Notes: a model not told the origin generated them from the letters alone. A stretch of DNA of 64,000 nt from Cephalotus follicularis (GCA_001972305.1 BDDD01002285.1:203343-267342); one strand, 5' to 3'; shown: positions 9,101-22,464, counted from the first letter of the stretch. Program-made: numbers and translations.

Positions 9101-12009
9101 TGACACGCCCCGTTCCCGAACACCCCCGCCCGAGGACGGCCGTGCTAGGTGGAAGGATCCCCCACCTGGATCCCTAACCAAAACCCCAACAAACACAAAC
9201 TAACACTAAGGCCAAGGGCAGGCGTTAAAACACGCTATCGAGGAGAGCCACGATCCCCAGGCCAAACGCACCTAAGGCATACAAACAAGGATATGCCCGG
9301 GCACAAGAAAACGACAACGTTTAACATAAGCTAAGCCTGGGATCAACACAAGGGCCCGGGGACAAACGCCAAGCATGGGAAAACTAGCTGAGGTCCCCCA
9401 AATGCTCAACTTACACTAAGGAGATGGAATCTCGCCCGGCCAGGGGCCCAAGGGATCCACCAGGGCTCACCTGACAAAACATCTCCAGGGACCGAGCTGG
9501 TCCGAGGTCGGGAGGACAGGAAAAACTAAGGAAAACTTCCTAGCTCTCTCTTAACGCCTGCGAGCATGCCCTGGGACAAACACCCGGGGACACCACCAGA
9601 CCTCAGCTTATGGTCAACTAACCCGGGCTGTGAGGTCAACCTAAGGTTTAGCTAACCATGAACATAGCCACCCCTCCCCCGGCATCTCAGCAAAGGTGCC
9701 ACGCACAAAAGGCCCCGGGGAGAAACATTGAAGTTTCACCAAGGCTAGGGCGAGGTATACATGCTCCTCTGCCCAGGGTCAAACGACCCCCGAACCCATA
9801 CGTCGTCCCTGCACCCTAAACGCTTAACATAAACAACGACAACACTGGGTAAACAACTCATAACAACAAAGTATATAAAACAACAAGTGAATTATATACG
9901 GTCCCGGGCAAAATGCCAAGGACCCACAACATCCAAGAAGTCATATACATGTTTACAAAAAGAGGATTTACAAGACATAGTCATCAACATGTCTATACAA
10001 AAAGCCCCAAGAATGTCCCCAAATGCATGAAGGTTCCCGTGGCCGAGGAGCCATCCTAAGGTGTTGCGTCAGGCATCAACCTCTTTCAACACGCTATCCT
10101 TAGTGGATCTCAAGAACCATGCTGCCTCGCTTCCTCAACACACAAAATTGAGAGGGGATTTGTCCAACTGACTAGTGAGTAAGATAAGGGAATATCCTGG
10201 GCAAACCCACTTCCACCGGGGTGCAAAGAGCCAAGGTAAAACGTGCCCTGCCCCAACTGGGCTGAGGACAACCCATATCCACTACTCAACAAAACAAGGC
10301 TGAGGTAAAAATATACCAAGATATCGATAAAAAGGAAACCCAAGGAGACGTCAGAGCTACCAACTCAATGACCGACCTCAAGGAAAGAAGATAAACAACA
10401 AGTTATATGTCAGAACATGCCAAGGATCCAAGGATTAACAAAAATTCATACTCTAAGGATCAACATTTATCAGCGGACTACTGGTACTGTATCAATCACA
10501 AGCACATTCCCCACACGCACATGCACACATCATACTCACACACTTCCATAGCCGGAACCCCCTCGGCAAGCAGAAATAACAACTCCGTTGATGATCCATC
10601 AACGCGGTCATGGGCTATAGGACTGTACACATCCCTCATATACGCATATAGATACCCACTTCCAGAGCAACGCATGAACATCGGTAGAACGGCTACGCAA
10701 GCAGTGCTTCCCCGACAATCACACGTTTGTGCACCTCGCTACATGAACATCGAACGAGGGGCTACGCAAGCCCACCCCTGTCGACAATCGCGAGCTCAGC
10801 ACTACACCATATGAACATCGATCGAGGAGCTACCTCGTCGGTAATCACATAGCGTTAGTATCGTCCAAGGGGACCGCGAATCACCGCTCAGCTCCACCCT
10901 TGACGAGATGATAGAGGTGAACATAGGCTCAGAGGTAAGTGTATCACCACTTAGACCATCTCGTGCCAGTAATCTCATGCCCGAGGACTCCATTATGGCC
11001 TGACCAGAGAAGATAGCGGATCCTCGGCTGCCCTCACACATCATTCCATCATAGACCAATGAAATGAGCAGATCCGGGTATGAAACCCAGGCACAGTCAC
11101 ACTCAACAGTTCATCATAGACAATGGCACTTTTGAATGGAATAGGGAGCGAACGCCCACTCCCCCATCAGCCACAACAAGTCTCATACATAACCAAGTAA
11201 CCGGTAACTAGCACCCGAGGACAACAAAACATAATATCAAATAAAGCATGAATACTTAAACAGAAAGGGGAAACAACAAGTTGAACCCAAGCATCGAGAC
11301 AACAGTATTCACATGCAATATCAACAGATGACAGGAGAAGAAATCCTAGTCAAGATAATATCATGGAAGGGCATATAAACAGTAAACTCTCAGTTATCAA
11401 TTGATGGAACCCACTCACTAGTATCAGTAGCTTCCTCGGCTAACTTCCTTTTTGTGCGGACTCCGTGCCTAGATCCTCCTCTGCAAGACCAACACTCAAC
11501 AACACTTACCCACCATGAACAAACATTTTTGAAGTCATGCATGAACCACATACATCCACGAAAACCAAGGCAAAGCTCTTTCTCGACCTTAAAGATGGTC
11601 TCAACACCAACAAAGCAACATACCACAACATACCGAGGAGGGCTCTTACCTGCCAGACGCGTAGAAGGGTAAGGAAAGTCCCAACCTCAAACAGCGATCG
11701 AAGCTTCAGAAGAAAGACGAAGAAGAAAGATGAAAGCTCACTCTCCCAAATGCTTCTTTAGGCGTGAGATGATGGATGTGATATCTGCCGAAAGCCAACT
11801 GCCAAAGCTTCCTAAGTAAGCTTTGCACACTTCAAAACACTAAACAGATATCTCTTATCTCTTAACACATTGGGCCTCAACCAAGCCCAAAGCCAAACTA
11901 GCACTTCTCCAAGAAAAGAGCCCAAGCCGTCCACAACCAAGGAGAAAAAGAAAAATTTCCCCCAAGACCCAAACATCAATTTACCCAACAATTAATGCAG
12001 GTCGTTACA
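9101..12009 (-). repeat. T1 left LTR (3' LTR), 2,909 bp
   Basis: TGACACGCCCCGTTCCCGA at the left and GGTCGTTACA at the right. It is collinear with 16920-19684 throughout except for the two extra segments noted for the element. It holds repeated short units near 10680-10850 (GAACATCG(A/G)(T/A)(C/A)GA, 'ggctacgcaagc'). The small open frames, including a 61-codon frame kept in both LTRs on the opposite strand, are not considered genes. Confidence 0.9.
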
Positions 12010-12022
12010 TCCTCTCCCCCGT
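12010..12022 (-). other. Polypurine tract of T1
   Basis: The minus strand reads ACGGGGGAGAGGA directly before the 3' LTR. This is the plus-strand primer site for reverse transcription, and it confirms the minus orientation. Confidence 0.75.
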
Positions 12023-12059
12023 AAGGAATTTCGCCCTCAAAATTCTAGCTTTGGTCCAG

Positions 12060-15000
12060 GGAACGAGTCACGGCAATGCTCCGTCATCTGGTCCTCACGT
12101 TCCTAGGTAGCCTCTTCTGCTACATGGTTTCTCCACAAGATCTTCACCAAGGGAATGGTCTTGTTCCTCAACACCTATTCTTGGCGGTCTAAGATCTTCT
12201 CTGGGGTTTCCTCATAAGCCAACATTGGTAAATCCTCCTCGGACAACACCACTTGCTCGGTCAACACATGGGAAGGATCAGCAACGTATTTCCTCAGCAC
12301 ATATACGTGGAACACGTCGTGCACTCTGGCCATCCCCTCTGGCAATGCCAGACGATAAGCCACTGGTCCGATCCTTTGCACAATCTCAAAGGGACCTATG
12401 TACCTTGGGATAAGCTTCCCACGCTTGCCAAAATGAACAATCCCCGTGTAAGGTGATACCCTGAGGAAAACCTTGTCACCTACAGAGAATTCCAAGTGCT
12501 TACGGCGTTTGTCTGCGTAGCTCTACTGCCTACTCTGGGTTGCACGCAAATGATCTCGGATCACCTTCTCAGCTGCGTCATGTACTAACTCTAGTCCTAA
12601 CAACTAGTGTTGCCCCACCTCATTCCAACACAAAGGGGTTCGACAATGTCTGCCGTACAAAGCCTCATAAGGAGCCATACCAATGCTCGCCTGATAGTTG
12701 TTGTTGTAGGCGAGCTCGATCAAAGTCAAATGGTCATCCCAACTTCCTCGAAAATCCATGACACAAGCTCTCAACATGTCCTCAAGAATATGGATAGCAC
12801 GCTCAGACTGCCCATCGGTCTGAGGATAGTACGCCGTACTGAGTCGCAACTCCCTACCCAACATCCTCTGCAAGCTCCGCTAGAATCTTGAGATGAACCT
12901 CGGGTCTCTATCTGAAACTATGCTGCTGGGGATCCCAAGTAAACTGACCACACCGTCCACATACAACTGAGCTAACTTCTCCAAACTGAAGTCCTTCCTT
13001 ATAGGTATGAAGTGAGCAGAGTTGGTCAGACGATCGACAATCACCCATATTGCATCATGCTTACTCCTCGACCGAGGAAAACCCATGACAAAGTCCATCG
13101 ATATGCTGTCCCATTTCCATACTGGAATAGGAAGCGGTTGAAGAAGACCTGAAGGCTTTTGTCGCTCAGCCTTCACCTGCTGGTACGTCAAGCACCTTGC
13201 CACGAACCTGGCAATCTCACGCTTCATGCCCCGCTACCAAAAAGACTGCCTTAGGTCACGATACATCTTGGTACTTCCAGGATGCATTGACCAAGGAGAA
13301 CGATGAGCTTCTTCTAGGATCTCTTGCTTGATCGTCTCGACATGTGGTACACATATCCTCTCTCCAAAAATCAGAGCACCATCACCCCTGATGTGGAAGT
13401 CAATCCGATAACCCTCTCTAACTTGTTTAAAAACTTAACCAGCCTCCAGTCCTTCTCTTGCGCTCCCCGGATATGCTCTTCCCAAACAGACCTCACTCGC
13501 AGAGAAGCCAACATCGCTCCATTTTCCTCGACAGATAGCTCTGCCCTCAAAGATCTCAACTGTTCTAGTATCGGCAAGTAAACCAACCGTACATGAGCCA
13601 ACGAAGCAGAAGACTTCCTGCTCAATGCATCAGCAACCACGTTGGCCTTACCAGGATGATACTCGATGGTACAATCATAATCCTTGATGAGCTCGATCCA
13701 TCTCCGGTGCCTCATGTTCAAATGTGGTTGAGAAGACAAATACCTCAAACTCTGGTGGTCAGTAAAGATCTGGCAGACCTCACCATACAGATAATGACGC
13801 CATATCTTCAAAGCGAACACTACCGCAGCTAACTCCAAGTCGTGCATAGGTTAATTGAGCTCATGAACCTTCAATTGCCGAGAAGCATAGGCAATAACCT
13901 TCCCTTATTGCATCAACACACAACCAAGGCCATGCAAAGAAGCATCACTGTAAACCACAAAACCAACTCCCGGAGAGGGAACGGTCAACACCAGAGCTGA
14001 TGTTATCCTATCCTTCAGCGTCTGGAAGCTCTTCTCACAGTCCTTTGACCAAACGAACATCATATCCTTCCTTGTCAACTTCAACAAAGGAGCCGCTATT
14101 AGAGAGAATCCCTCCACGAATCATCGGTAATAGGATTCTCGGTAATAGCCAGCAAGTCCAAGGATACTGCGCACTTCAGGTACGCTCTTGGGTCTTTCCC
14201 AGGCCAACACTGCTTCAACCTTCCTCGGGTCCACTTCAACACGTTGGCCCGAGATCACATGGCCCTAAAACACAACCTTGTCAAACCAAAATTGACACTT
14301 ACTGAGCTTAGCATGCAACTCATGGTTTCTCAAGGTCTGCCAAACAATCCTCAGGTGTTCCTCATGCTCAGCCATACTCCGCAAGTATACCATCACGTTA
14401 TCTATGAACACCACCACAAAGGTGTCCAAGAAGGGTTGGAACACTCAATTCATCAAGTCCATGAAAGCGACCGGTGCATTGGTTAAACCAAACGGCATAA
14501 TTGAGAACTCATAGAGACCATAACGAGATCTAAAGACTGTCTTCGGAACATCCTCTTGCTTCACCTTGAACTGGTGATATCCAGACCAAAGATCTATGTT
14601 AGAGAACACGCAGGCATCTCGCAACTGATCAAACAAGTCATCGATCCTCAGGAACCGGTACTTGTTACGCAGAGTTACCTTGTTGAGTTGCTTATAGTCG
14701 ATACACAGGCGCATAGCTCCATCCTTCTTCTTCACGAACAGGACCGGAGCACCCCATGGAGAACTACTAGGTGAGATAAATCCTTTATCCAACAAGTCTT
14801 CCAACTATACCTTTAGCTCTTTCAACTCTACAGGTGCCATACGGTAAGGAGCAAGTGATATGGGAGCCACACCAGGGATCAACTCAATCTCAAAGTCTAT
14901 TTCCCTGTCCGGAGGAGGACCTGGTAACTCGTCGGGGAAGACATCGGGAAACTCACAAACCACAGGTATGTCCCCTACATCTGGCTTAGACATCCGAGTA

Positions 15001-16792
15001 TCCACCACATGAGCTAAGAATCCTTGCGCACCTTTACCCAAAGCCTTACATGCAACCATAGGTGAGATCAACTTCAGAGGTGCCAAGCGCTGCTCGCAAA
15101 TTAACTCCATGCCTGACTCATTGGGCAAGCAAAAGGAAACAACCTTACGCGAACAATCGACCACTGCCCGGTGCCTTACCATCCAATCCATGCCTAGGAT
15201 GTCATCAAAGTCCTCAATCTTGAAGGGGATAAGGTGGGCTACAATACTCCGTTCCTTGATCACAACATCACAGCCTTTATAGACTCATTCTACACGGTAA
15301 CTCTGGCCCGTAGGATCAGATACAGTGATCCCTTCGTCCAAGGGACTTAACACTCCATATGCATGTATGCAAAATGCATGGGCAACAAAGGATAAAGAGG
15401 CTCCCATGTCAAACAAAACTGTGGCATCTCAGCCGAAGATAAGAGCCTTAACTATAGTCACGTTCACGGATCCGAGAGCATCTTCTCTGTTCAGAGCATA
15501 GACTCTAGCTGTCGCTGCTGGTCTACCCTATTAACGACTTCCACTAGCCTTAGATGATCCCACTTGCGAAGCCATTGTTCCAGCTCTGGCTCCCGCAGGT
15601 TGTCTATTAGAAGCAGCTGATCCAGGCGTCGTCGAGCTCTGCTGAGCTTGTGGACAATTCTCCTTCATGTGCCCAACCTGGCCACACTGGAAACATTCAC
15701 GGGTCTCTGCTCTACATTTGCCAAAGTGGAAGCGACCACACCTCTGGCACTTGGGAGGCTGTTAAGAAACTGAAGAACTCGGGTGCTTGCTCTCCTGCGC
15801 ACCACTGGCTGTAGGAGGACACATATGCTCCGAAGAAAAGTCCCCTGGCCATTAGACTTGGCCTGTCCCCGGTTTCCACCATTAGCTTGCTTGTGAAGGA
15901 ACCGTCTCCTTCATTTCCCTTGTCCTCGGGAGGAACCCTCCCCTTGAGCAGCCTACTGTCCATCTCTCTTCTGTCCCTTTTCTTGGTGATTCCTCTGCTC
16001 CATAATACTTAGCTCAACCCTCCTGGGAGATTCCACTAAATCTCCAAAGATACTACAGCTGGTTGCTGCCACAGTATCTCTCACCTCGGGATTCAACCCA
16101 TCCAAGAATTTCTCACACCTCTCCTCTTGGTCTGCAACCAAAGCTGGAGCAAAGTGAGACAACTCCATAAAGTGGTATTCATACTGGGTCACGATCATAT
16201 TCCCCTGACGCAAGTGCAAAAACTCTCTCCTCTTCCCCTTCACGAAGGTAGCCGGGAAGAAGTACTGACGAAACTCTCGCTTGAAAACATCCCAAGTGAT
16301 CATAGCAACGTCGGTATGCATAGCTTGGAGAGCTTCTCACCATCGAAGAGCATTCTCCCTTACCAAGAAGATGGCAAGTCCAACGCGTGAGTCGTCAGAA
16401 ACTCCCATCTGTACAAAGATCATCTCGAGATGATTCAACCATGCCTCTGCATCCACTAGATCATCCGTTCCCTCGAAGGTTGTAGCACCTAAATGTTGCA
16501 AACGTTCAACCGGTAAAGTTTGAGGTCGAGAACCACTCAAAGCTTGTGCTATCATCATAGCAAACTGTATCCACTCTCCTTGACTACCAGTACCAATCAG
16601 AGGAGGTACCTGCAATGCTGACTGCGCTGCCGGGACCTCAGCTGCCACAGCATGTCCAGTCTCTTGTCCAACCATCCCAGGGTTAACATGCACACCAGGT
16701 CTAACAAGAGGCAGTTCTTGATCCACATGTGGTGGGGAGGTCTCTCTTCCTCTACCCCGACCACGTTCTCGAGTCTGACGCGGAGGCAGCAT
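12060..16792 (-). pseudogene. T1 gag-pol polyprotein pseudogene
   Basis: Likely start 16792 (MLPPRQTRERGRGRGRETSP). Gag runs 16792-15700 with a CCHC knuckle CFQCGQVGHMKENC at 15695-15654. The protease site reads LFDMGASLSFV at about 15413-15380: the expected D-T/S-G is D-M-G (Met codon 15405-15407), predicted inactive. Linker with MDWMVRHRAVVDC about 15190. RT 14804-14120 with [23 protein letters not shown] and the catalytic box FIDN instead of xxDD (Asn at 14397-14399), predicted inactive. RNase H 14117-13600 with [20 protein letters not shown]. Integrase 13227-12600 with [12 protein letters not shown] and DGQSERAIH: the D,D,E triad is present. Tail from 12495 with the [19 protein letters not shown] motif and a chromodomain-like end about 12160-12065. 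Many in-frame stops (after ALRW, MDLMN, the 15953 region, before VLRNKT and others) leave it non-functional. Confidence 0.88.
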
Positions 16793-16897
16793 GTACCTTC
16801 ACATGCAAGGTTAGGGCATTACTAACATGTATACTACATGAAATGCATGCAATGCATACCCCCCAAAGTCTCCAAAGAAACACAAGGCAACTAAACC

Positions 16898-16911
16898 GGT
16901 CTCTATGATAC
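16898..16911 (-). other. Degenerate primer-binding site of T1
   Basis: The minus strand reads GTATCATAGAGACC, 8 bp inside the 5' LTR. It resembles TGGTATCAGAGC with changes. The position is a little far and the match weak. Confidence 0.35.
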
Positions 16912-16919
16912 AAAAGAGC

Positions 16920-19684
16920 TGACACACCCCGTTCCCGAGTACCCCCGCCCAAGGACGGCCGTGCCAGGTGGAAGGATCCCCCACCTGGATCCCTAACAAA
17001 AATCCCAACAAACAAAGACTAACACTAAGGCCAAGGGTAGGCGTTAAAACACGCTACCGAGGAGTGCCACACTCCCCAGGCCAAACGCACATAAGGCATA
17101 CAAACAAGGATATGCCCAGGCACAAGAAAACGACAACGTTTAACATAAGCTAAGCATGGGATCAACACAAGGGCCTGGGGACAAACGCCAAGCCTGGGAC
17201 AACTACCCGAGGCCCCCCAAATGCTCAACTTACACTAAGGAGATGGAATCTCACCCCGGCCTGGTGCCCATGGGATCCATGAAGGCTCACCTAATAAAAC
17301 TTCTCCAGGGACCGAGCTTGTCCGAGGTTAAGAGGATGGGCAAAACTAAGGAAAACTTCCTGGCTCAATCTTAATGCCTGCGAGCATGCCCGGGAACAAA
17401 CACCCGGGGATGCCACCAGACCTTAGCTTAGGGTCAACCAACCCGGGTTGCGAGGTCAACCTAAGTTTTGACTAACCATGAACATAGCCACTCCTCCCCC
17501 GGTATCTCAGCAGAGGTGCCATGCATAAAAGGCCCCGGGGAGAAACATTGAAGTTTCACCAAGGACAGGGTTGGGGAGACCTGCTCCTCTGCCCAGGGTC
17601 AAACGACCCCCGAACTCATACGTCATCCCTGCACCCTAAACGATTAACATAAACAATGACAAGGCTGGGTAAACAACTCATAACAACAAAGTATATAAAA
17701 CAACAAGTGAATTATATACGGTCCAGAGCAAAATGCCAAGGACCCACAACATCCAAGAAGTCATATACATGTTTACAAAAAGAGGATTTACAAGACATAG
17801 TCATCAACAAGTCTGTACAAAAACCCCAAGAATGTCCCCAAATGCATGAAGGTGCTTGTGGCCGAGGAGCCATCCTAAGGTGTCGCGTCAGGCGTCTAAC
17901 TCTTTCAACACGCTATCCTTAGTGGATCTCAAGAACCCTGCTGCCCCGCTTCCTCTGCACACAAAACTGAGATGGGATTAGTCCAACTGACTAGTGAGTA
18001 AGATCAAAGAATATCCTAGGCAAACCCACTTCCACCGGGGTGCCAAGAGCCAAGGTAAAAAGTGCCTTGCCCCAACTGGGCCAAGGAAACCCGAGGAGAC
18101 GTCAGAGCTACCAACTCAATGGCCGACCTCAAGGAATGAAGATAAACAACAGGTTATAAGTCAGAACATGCCAAGGATCCAAGGATCAATAAAAGATGAT
18201 ACTCTAAGGATCAACATTTATCCGGGGACTACTGGTACTGTATCAATCACAAGCACATTCCACACACGTACATGCACACATCATACTAACACACTTCCAT
18301 AGCCGGAACCACCTCGGCAAGTACAAAAAACAACTCCGTTTACAATCCATCAACGCGGTCATGGGCTACAGGACTGTACGCATCCCTCATATACGCATAT
18401 AGATACCCACTTCCAGAGCACCGCATGAACATCGGTAGAAGGGCTACGCAACCACTCCTTCCCCGGTAATCACACATTGGCGCACCTCACTACATGAACA
18501 TCGATCGAGGGGCTATGCAAGCCCACCCCCATCGACAATCACGAGCTCAGCACTACACCATGAGAACATCGATCGAGGAGCTACCTCGTTGGCAATCACG
18601 TAGCGTTAATATTGTCCAAGGGGCCCGTGAAACACCGCTCAGCTCCACCCTTGACGAGATGACATTGGAGAACATCGGCTCAGAGGTAAGTGTATCACCA
18701 CTTCATTCCATCATATACCAATGAAATGAGCAGATTCGAGTATGGAAGGCACAGTCACACTCAATAGTTCATCATAGACAATGGCACTGCTGAATGGAAT
18801 AGGGATCGAATGGCCACTCCCCCATCAGCCACAACACGTCTCATACATAACCATGTAACCAGTAACCAGTACCCGAGGACAACAACACATGATATCAAAT
18901 AAAGCATGAATACTTAAACAGAAAGGGGAAACAACAAGTTCAACCCATGCATCGAGACAACAGTATTCACATGCAATATCAACAGATGACAGGAGAAGAA
19001 ATCCTAGTCAAGATAATATCATGGAAGGGCATATACACAGTAAACTCCCAGTTATCAATTGCTGGAAAGAATAACATCCCGCTCACTAGTATCAGTAGCT
19101 TCCTCGGCTAGCTTCCTTGTTGTGTGGACTCTGTGCCTAGATCCTCCTCTGCAAGACCAACACACAACAACGCTTAGCCACCATCAACAAACATTTCTGA
19201 AGTAATGCATGAACCACAAACATCCATGAAAACCAAGGCGAAGCTCTTTCTCGGCCTTAAAGATCGTCTCAACACCAACAAAGCAACGTACCACAATGTA
19301 CCAAGGAAGGATCTTACCTGCCAGACGCGTAGAAGGGTAAAGAAAGTCCGAACCTCAAACAACGATCGAAGCTTCGGAAGAAAGACGAAGAAGAAAGATG
19401 AAAGAAGAAAGCTCACTCTCCCAAATGCTTCTTCAGGCTTGAGAAGATGGATGTGATATCTGCCGAAATCCAACTGCCAAAGCTTCCTAAGTAAAATTTG
19501 CACACTTCCCAACACCAAACAAATATCTCTTATCTCTTAACACATTGGGCCTCAACCAAGCACAAAGCCAAACTAACACTTATCCAAGAAAATAACCCAA
19601 GCCGTCCACAACCAAGGAGAAAAAGGAAAATTTCCCTCAAGCCCCAAACATCAATTTACCCAGAAAATAATGTGGGTCGTTACA
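16920..19684 (-). repeat. T1 right LTR (5' LTR), 2,765 bp
   Basis: Starts TGACACACCCCGTTCCCGA and ends GGTCGTTACA, followed by TCAAG. On the minus strand this is the promoter-bearing LTR. It is collinear with 9101-12009 but lacks two segments of about 66 and 85 bp. A downstream GAAG/AAAG-rich block near 19370-19420 is slightly expanded compared with the left copy. Confidence 0.9.
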
Positions 19685-19708
19685 TCAAGCGAATGGTGAG
19701 AGTATACA
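19685..19708. other. 24-bp island of pre-insertion DNA between two elements
   Basis: It reads TCAAG (target copy of T1), 14 bp of spacer, then ATACA (target copy of T2). The sequence to its left resumes at 9095 and that to its right at 34457. The two insertion sites are 19 bp apart. Confidence 0.9.
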
Positions 19709-22460
19709 TGTAACACCCTCAAACGGCGGGAGTCGTCACATGTCATAATACAAATCAAAACTTAACAAAACATAACTGAACATAAAATAGGAAAAACTTT
19801 ATAGCTAAAAACGTGGTGGTCATAACATATCTGAAAACTTAAAACATAACATATTCGAAAAACTTAACATATTTCAATAGTCAATCATTAAAAATGTAAA
19901 CCATAAGTAACTTATTGTTCATGGCCAACTGTAACAGAAAACATAACAGGATCACAGTCCTAAGGATCCATGACATAATGGTGGTCATCTCTCATTCACA
20001 CTTTCCCCTGCTGCTCCTGATAACCTGTCGCATGGAAAAGAAAACGCGGCTAAGCAAACCTTAGTACGAATAAACAATATAAAACAGTAAACGGTAATTT
20101 AAAAGCAGTAAGATTTCAATAGAACTCGTAACAAAAATATTAAGCAGTAAACCATTTAAATGTTCATTTCTGAACTTTATAAAACCCAATTTCATAACCT
20201 TCAAAACATATACGAAACATTTCAAAATCACAAATTTCATAATATCATACTGAGCCGCACAACATATCACATTTCATAAACATATACGGCAAGGGAGGCG
20301 CAAGTTCCACATGCCCAATAGAATTGAAGTGTATGGCACTACACAAGTCAATTCTCATAACATATCATATCACACATTGCATATCTTATCACATATGCCA
20401 TATACTATAATCGATTCATACGCCTCTATCACACATAACGGATCCATAAATCCAGCTCATGGGATTTATTCATAACATACAGAGACGCCATAGACTAATC
20501 ACACCGCTACGAAAATGTCATGTCCCCGTGCCAGGCATACGACATGCCTACGGTACGCCCCATAGGTGGGTACAAATACTCAGTGCTTAATCATTTCCAA
20601 AAAATTGATTTATCAAAATCAATTTGGAAACACATAAAATATGCTTTTTCAAAACATATTCGAGAATCGTTATCAAACGATATCATTTACATAACATACA
20701 TTTCATAACATATCGTAACATACGTATAAAGTCAGGAATATTAAATTCATAAAATTTCAAAACCGACTTTATTTTCCAGAACATATCAAATTCATAAACA
20801 TAGCCGAGTGCATAAACGAAGAACATATCGTAAAAGCAAAACTGATTTTCGTTCAATAAAACTAGATGGCCAAAGAGCGATAGAAATCCGTACATATAAC
20901 CAAGACTGATTTTGCCCCAATAAAGTCGAAGAGAGTATCAAAGAGCAGAATTTCCGTACCTTATGCTTTCACAAAAGTACTTACGAAGAGGTTGTTAATT
21001 CAAACGCCCCTTTTAAAGCACAACAATATAAAAGACAAAAAGTTGTTCATCTAAGGGTTTGAGAATCATTAGAGACATAAAACAGATTCATTACAATGTT
21101 TAAAACAGACCCAGATCGATTCGAAGAACAAACGGATCAAAACAAATGAAAACATGAATTTTCTAGGCAAAACAGCCGACTGTTACAGAGCACCAGGTGA
21201 TTGAGGAAGCTTTGCAGCCGACTAATCAATAGGGCCAGTCGACTACACAAACCAGACTGCAGGCAGTCGACTGTGACAGAGGGGCAGTCGACTGTGCGAG
21301 GCAAAGTAGTCGACTGATTCATTCAGACAGTCGACTACACAAGGCTAAACAGCCGACTGTCAATAAGAATAGCCGACTGTTCTGGATGATAGAACAGCAG
21401 AATTTCAACAATTCTAGGCAGAAACTTGTCCAAACTTGAATACCACAATACCCGAAGCCTATAAACACTTATATGTGACATTGTATGGTGTTTAGACAGT
21501 TGAAAAACACAAAATTAACATGATCCTATGACCAGTGGCTATATTCAAGGAAAAACAAAGTGAACTTTAATCACATACATTCTTATTTATAGTCCAATTT
21601 TTACTGTCAATAGCAACTTTCAGTTTCTAAACCCAGATTACAACATATACGGAAGCCCAAGGACTGATTAACAGGTCCATAAACCATGACAGAAATCAAA
21701 GTGGCTGGAATCAAAACTCTAACAACCTATATGCATATAAAACAAATTAACAAAGTGGAACAAACCATCGCATCAAGGATTACTAACCTGTAATGGTTTA
21801 GCAGACATTGAAATAGTAGGAAGAAACACCACAAAACAATGTTAATCGACTGTTAACAGAAACATAATAGGAGAGAAAGCAAAACTATTACACAACCTTA
21901 AAACCAGCAAAAGAAAAACATAACTCAATTGAACAACAGGGATTGAGATTACATAACAAACCTAACTTGCTGCAGAGACTGATCGAAGGACACAAAAAAA
22001 AACTTCTATATTGCAGAATTCGGCAGTGGCTTTGCAAAGAGAGAAAGGATGACATATAACAATGGTAATGTCACTCTCAAAATGGAAATAGGAGACCGAA
22101 TTAGTAAAGATAAGGAAGCAAGAGGATTTTTAGAAGATAAGAATGGAAATTGAGATTGAAACCATGTGTGATGAAAGGCAGAAAGAGAGAGTTATGAGAG
22201 AAGGAGAGAAGGAGAGAAACGAGGGAGAAAAAGGAAATAAAGGAATTTTTAAATAAAGGAAAAAGGAAATAGAATTTTAAAAGTAATAAAATAAGGATTT
22301 TGTTTTAATAAATAATTTAAGTTTTGAATAAAAGAATTATAATAAACATAATCCATACATAAACATTCCCACATACTAACATAACCAAAAGTCCAAGCTG
22401 GTATCAGTCAGCCCAAAACACATAGGCCCAAAACACAGAGCAACGGACTTTATAACCAAA
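19709..22460 (-). repeat. T2 left LTR (3' LTR), terminal about 90 bp deleted
   Basis: Starts TGTAACACCC and is collinear with 26609-27220 joined to 32304-34380. It holds a CAGTCGACTG cluster at 21165-21385 and a purine-rich (GAGAGAAAGG) block near 22150-22240. The right copy continues to GGGGTATTACA, whereas this copy stops at about 22460. Confidence 0.88.
21165..21385. repeat. CAGTCGACTG-type palindrome cluster
   Basis: About ten copies of (C/T)AG(T/C)CGACT(G/A), including perfect CAGTCGACTG at 21264-21273 and 21285-21294, at irregular spacing of about 20-30 bp. Sister clusters are at 30768-30935 and 33165-33330. Confidence 0.65.
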
Positions 22461-22464
22461 AAGG

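Larger units (their letters stand above)
9101..19684 (-). mobile_element. Complete Ty3/gypsy element, Tekay/Del-like chromovirus (element T1)
   Basis: The structure is whole: LTR 9101-12009, interior 12010-16919, LTR 16920-19684, flanked by the 5-bp target duplication TCAAG at 9096-9100 and 19685-19689. A polypurine tract adjoins the left LTR, so transcription is on the minus strand. Domain order gag, protease, RT, RNase H, integrase and a chromodomain-like tail is that of chromoviruses. LTRs of 2.8-2.9 kb and the tail (VLRNKTIPLVKILWRNH) suggest the Tekay/Del clade. All coding parts carry stops, and two catalytic motifs are altered, so it cannot move by itself. The LTRs differ by at least two larger gaps (about 66 bp near 10275-10350 and about 85 bp near 10945-11040, both absent from the right LTR) plus scattered changes. 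Confidence 0.9.

Noticed and set aside
9149-9334. 61-codon open frame kept in both T1 LTRs (also 16968-17153)
   Set aside because: Identical LTR copies preserve any frame; it is antisense to the element, has no domain and no other support.
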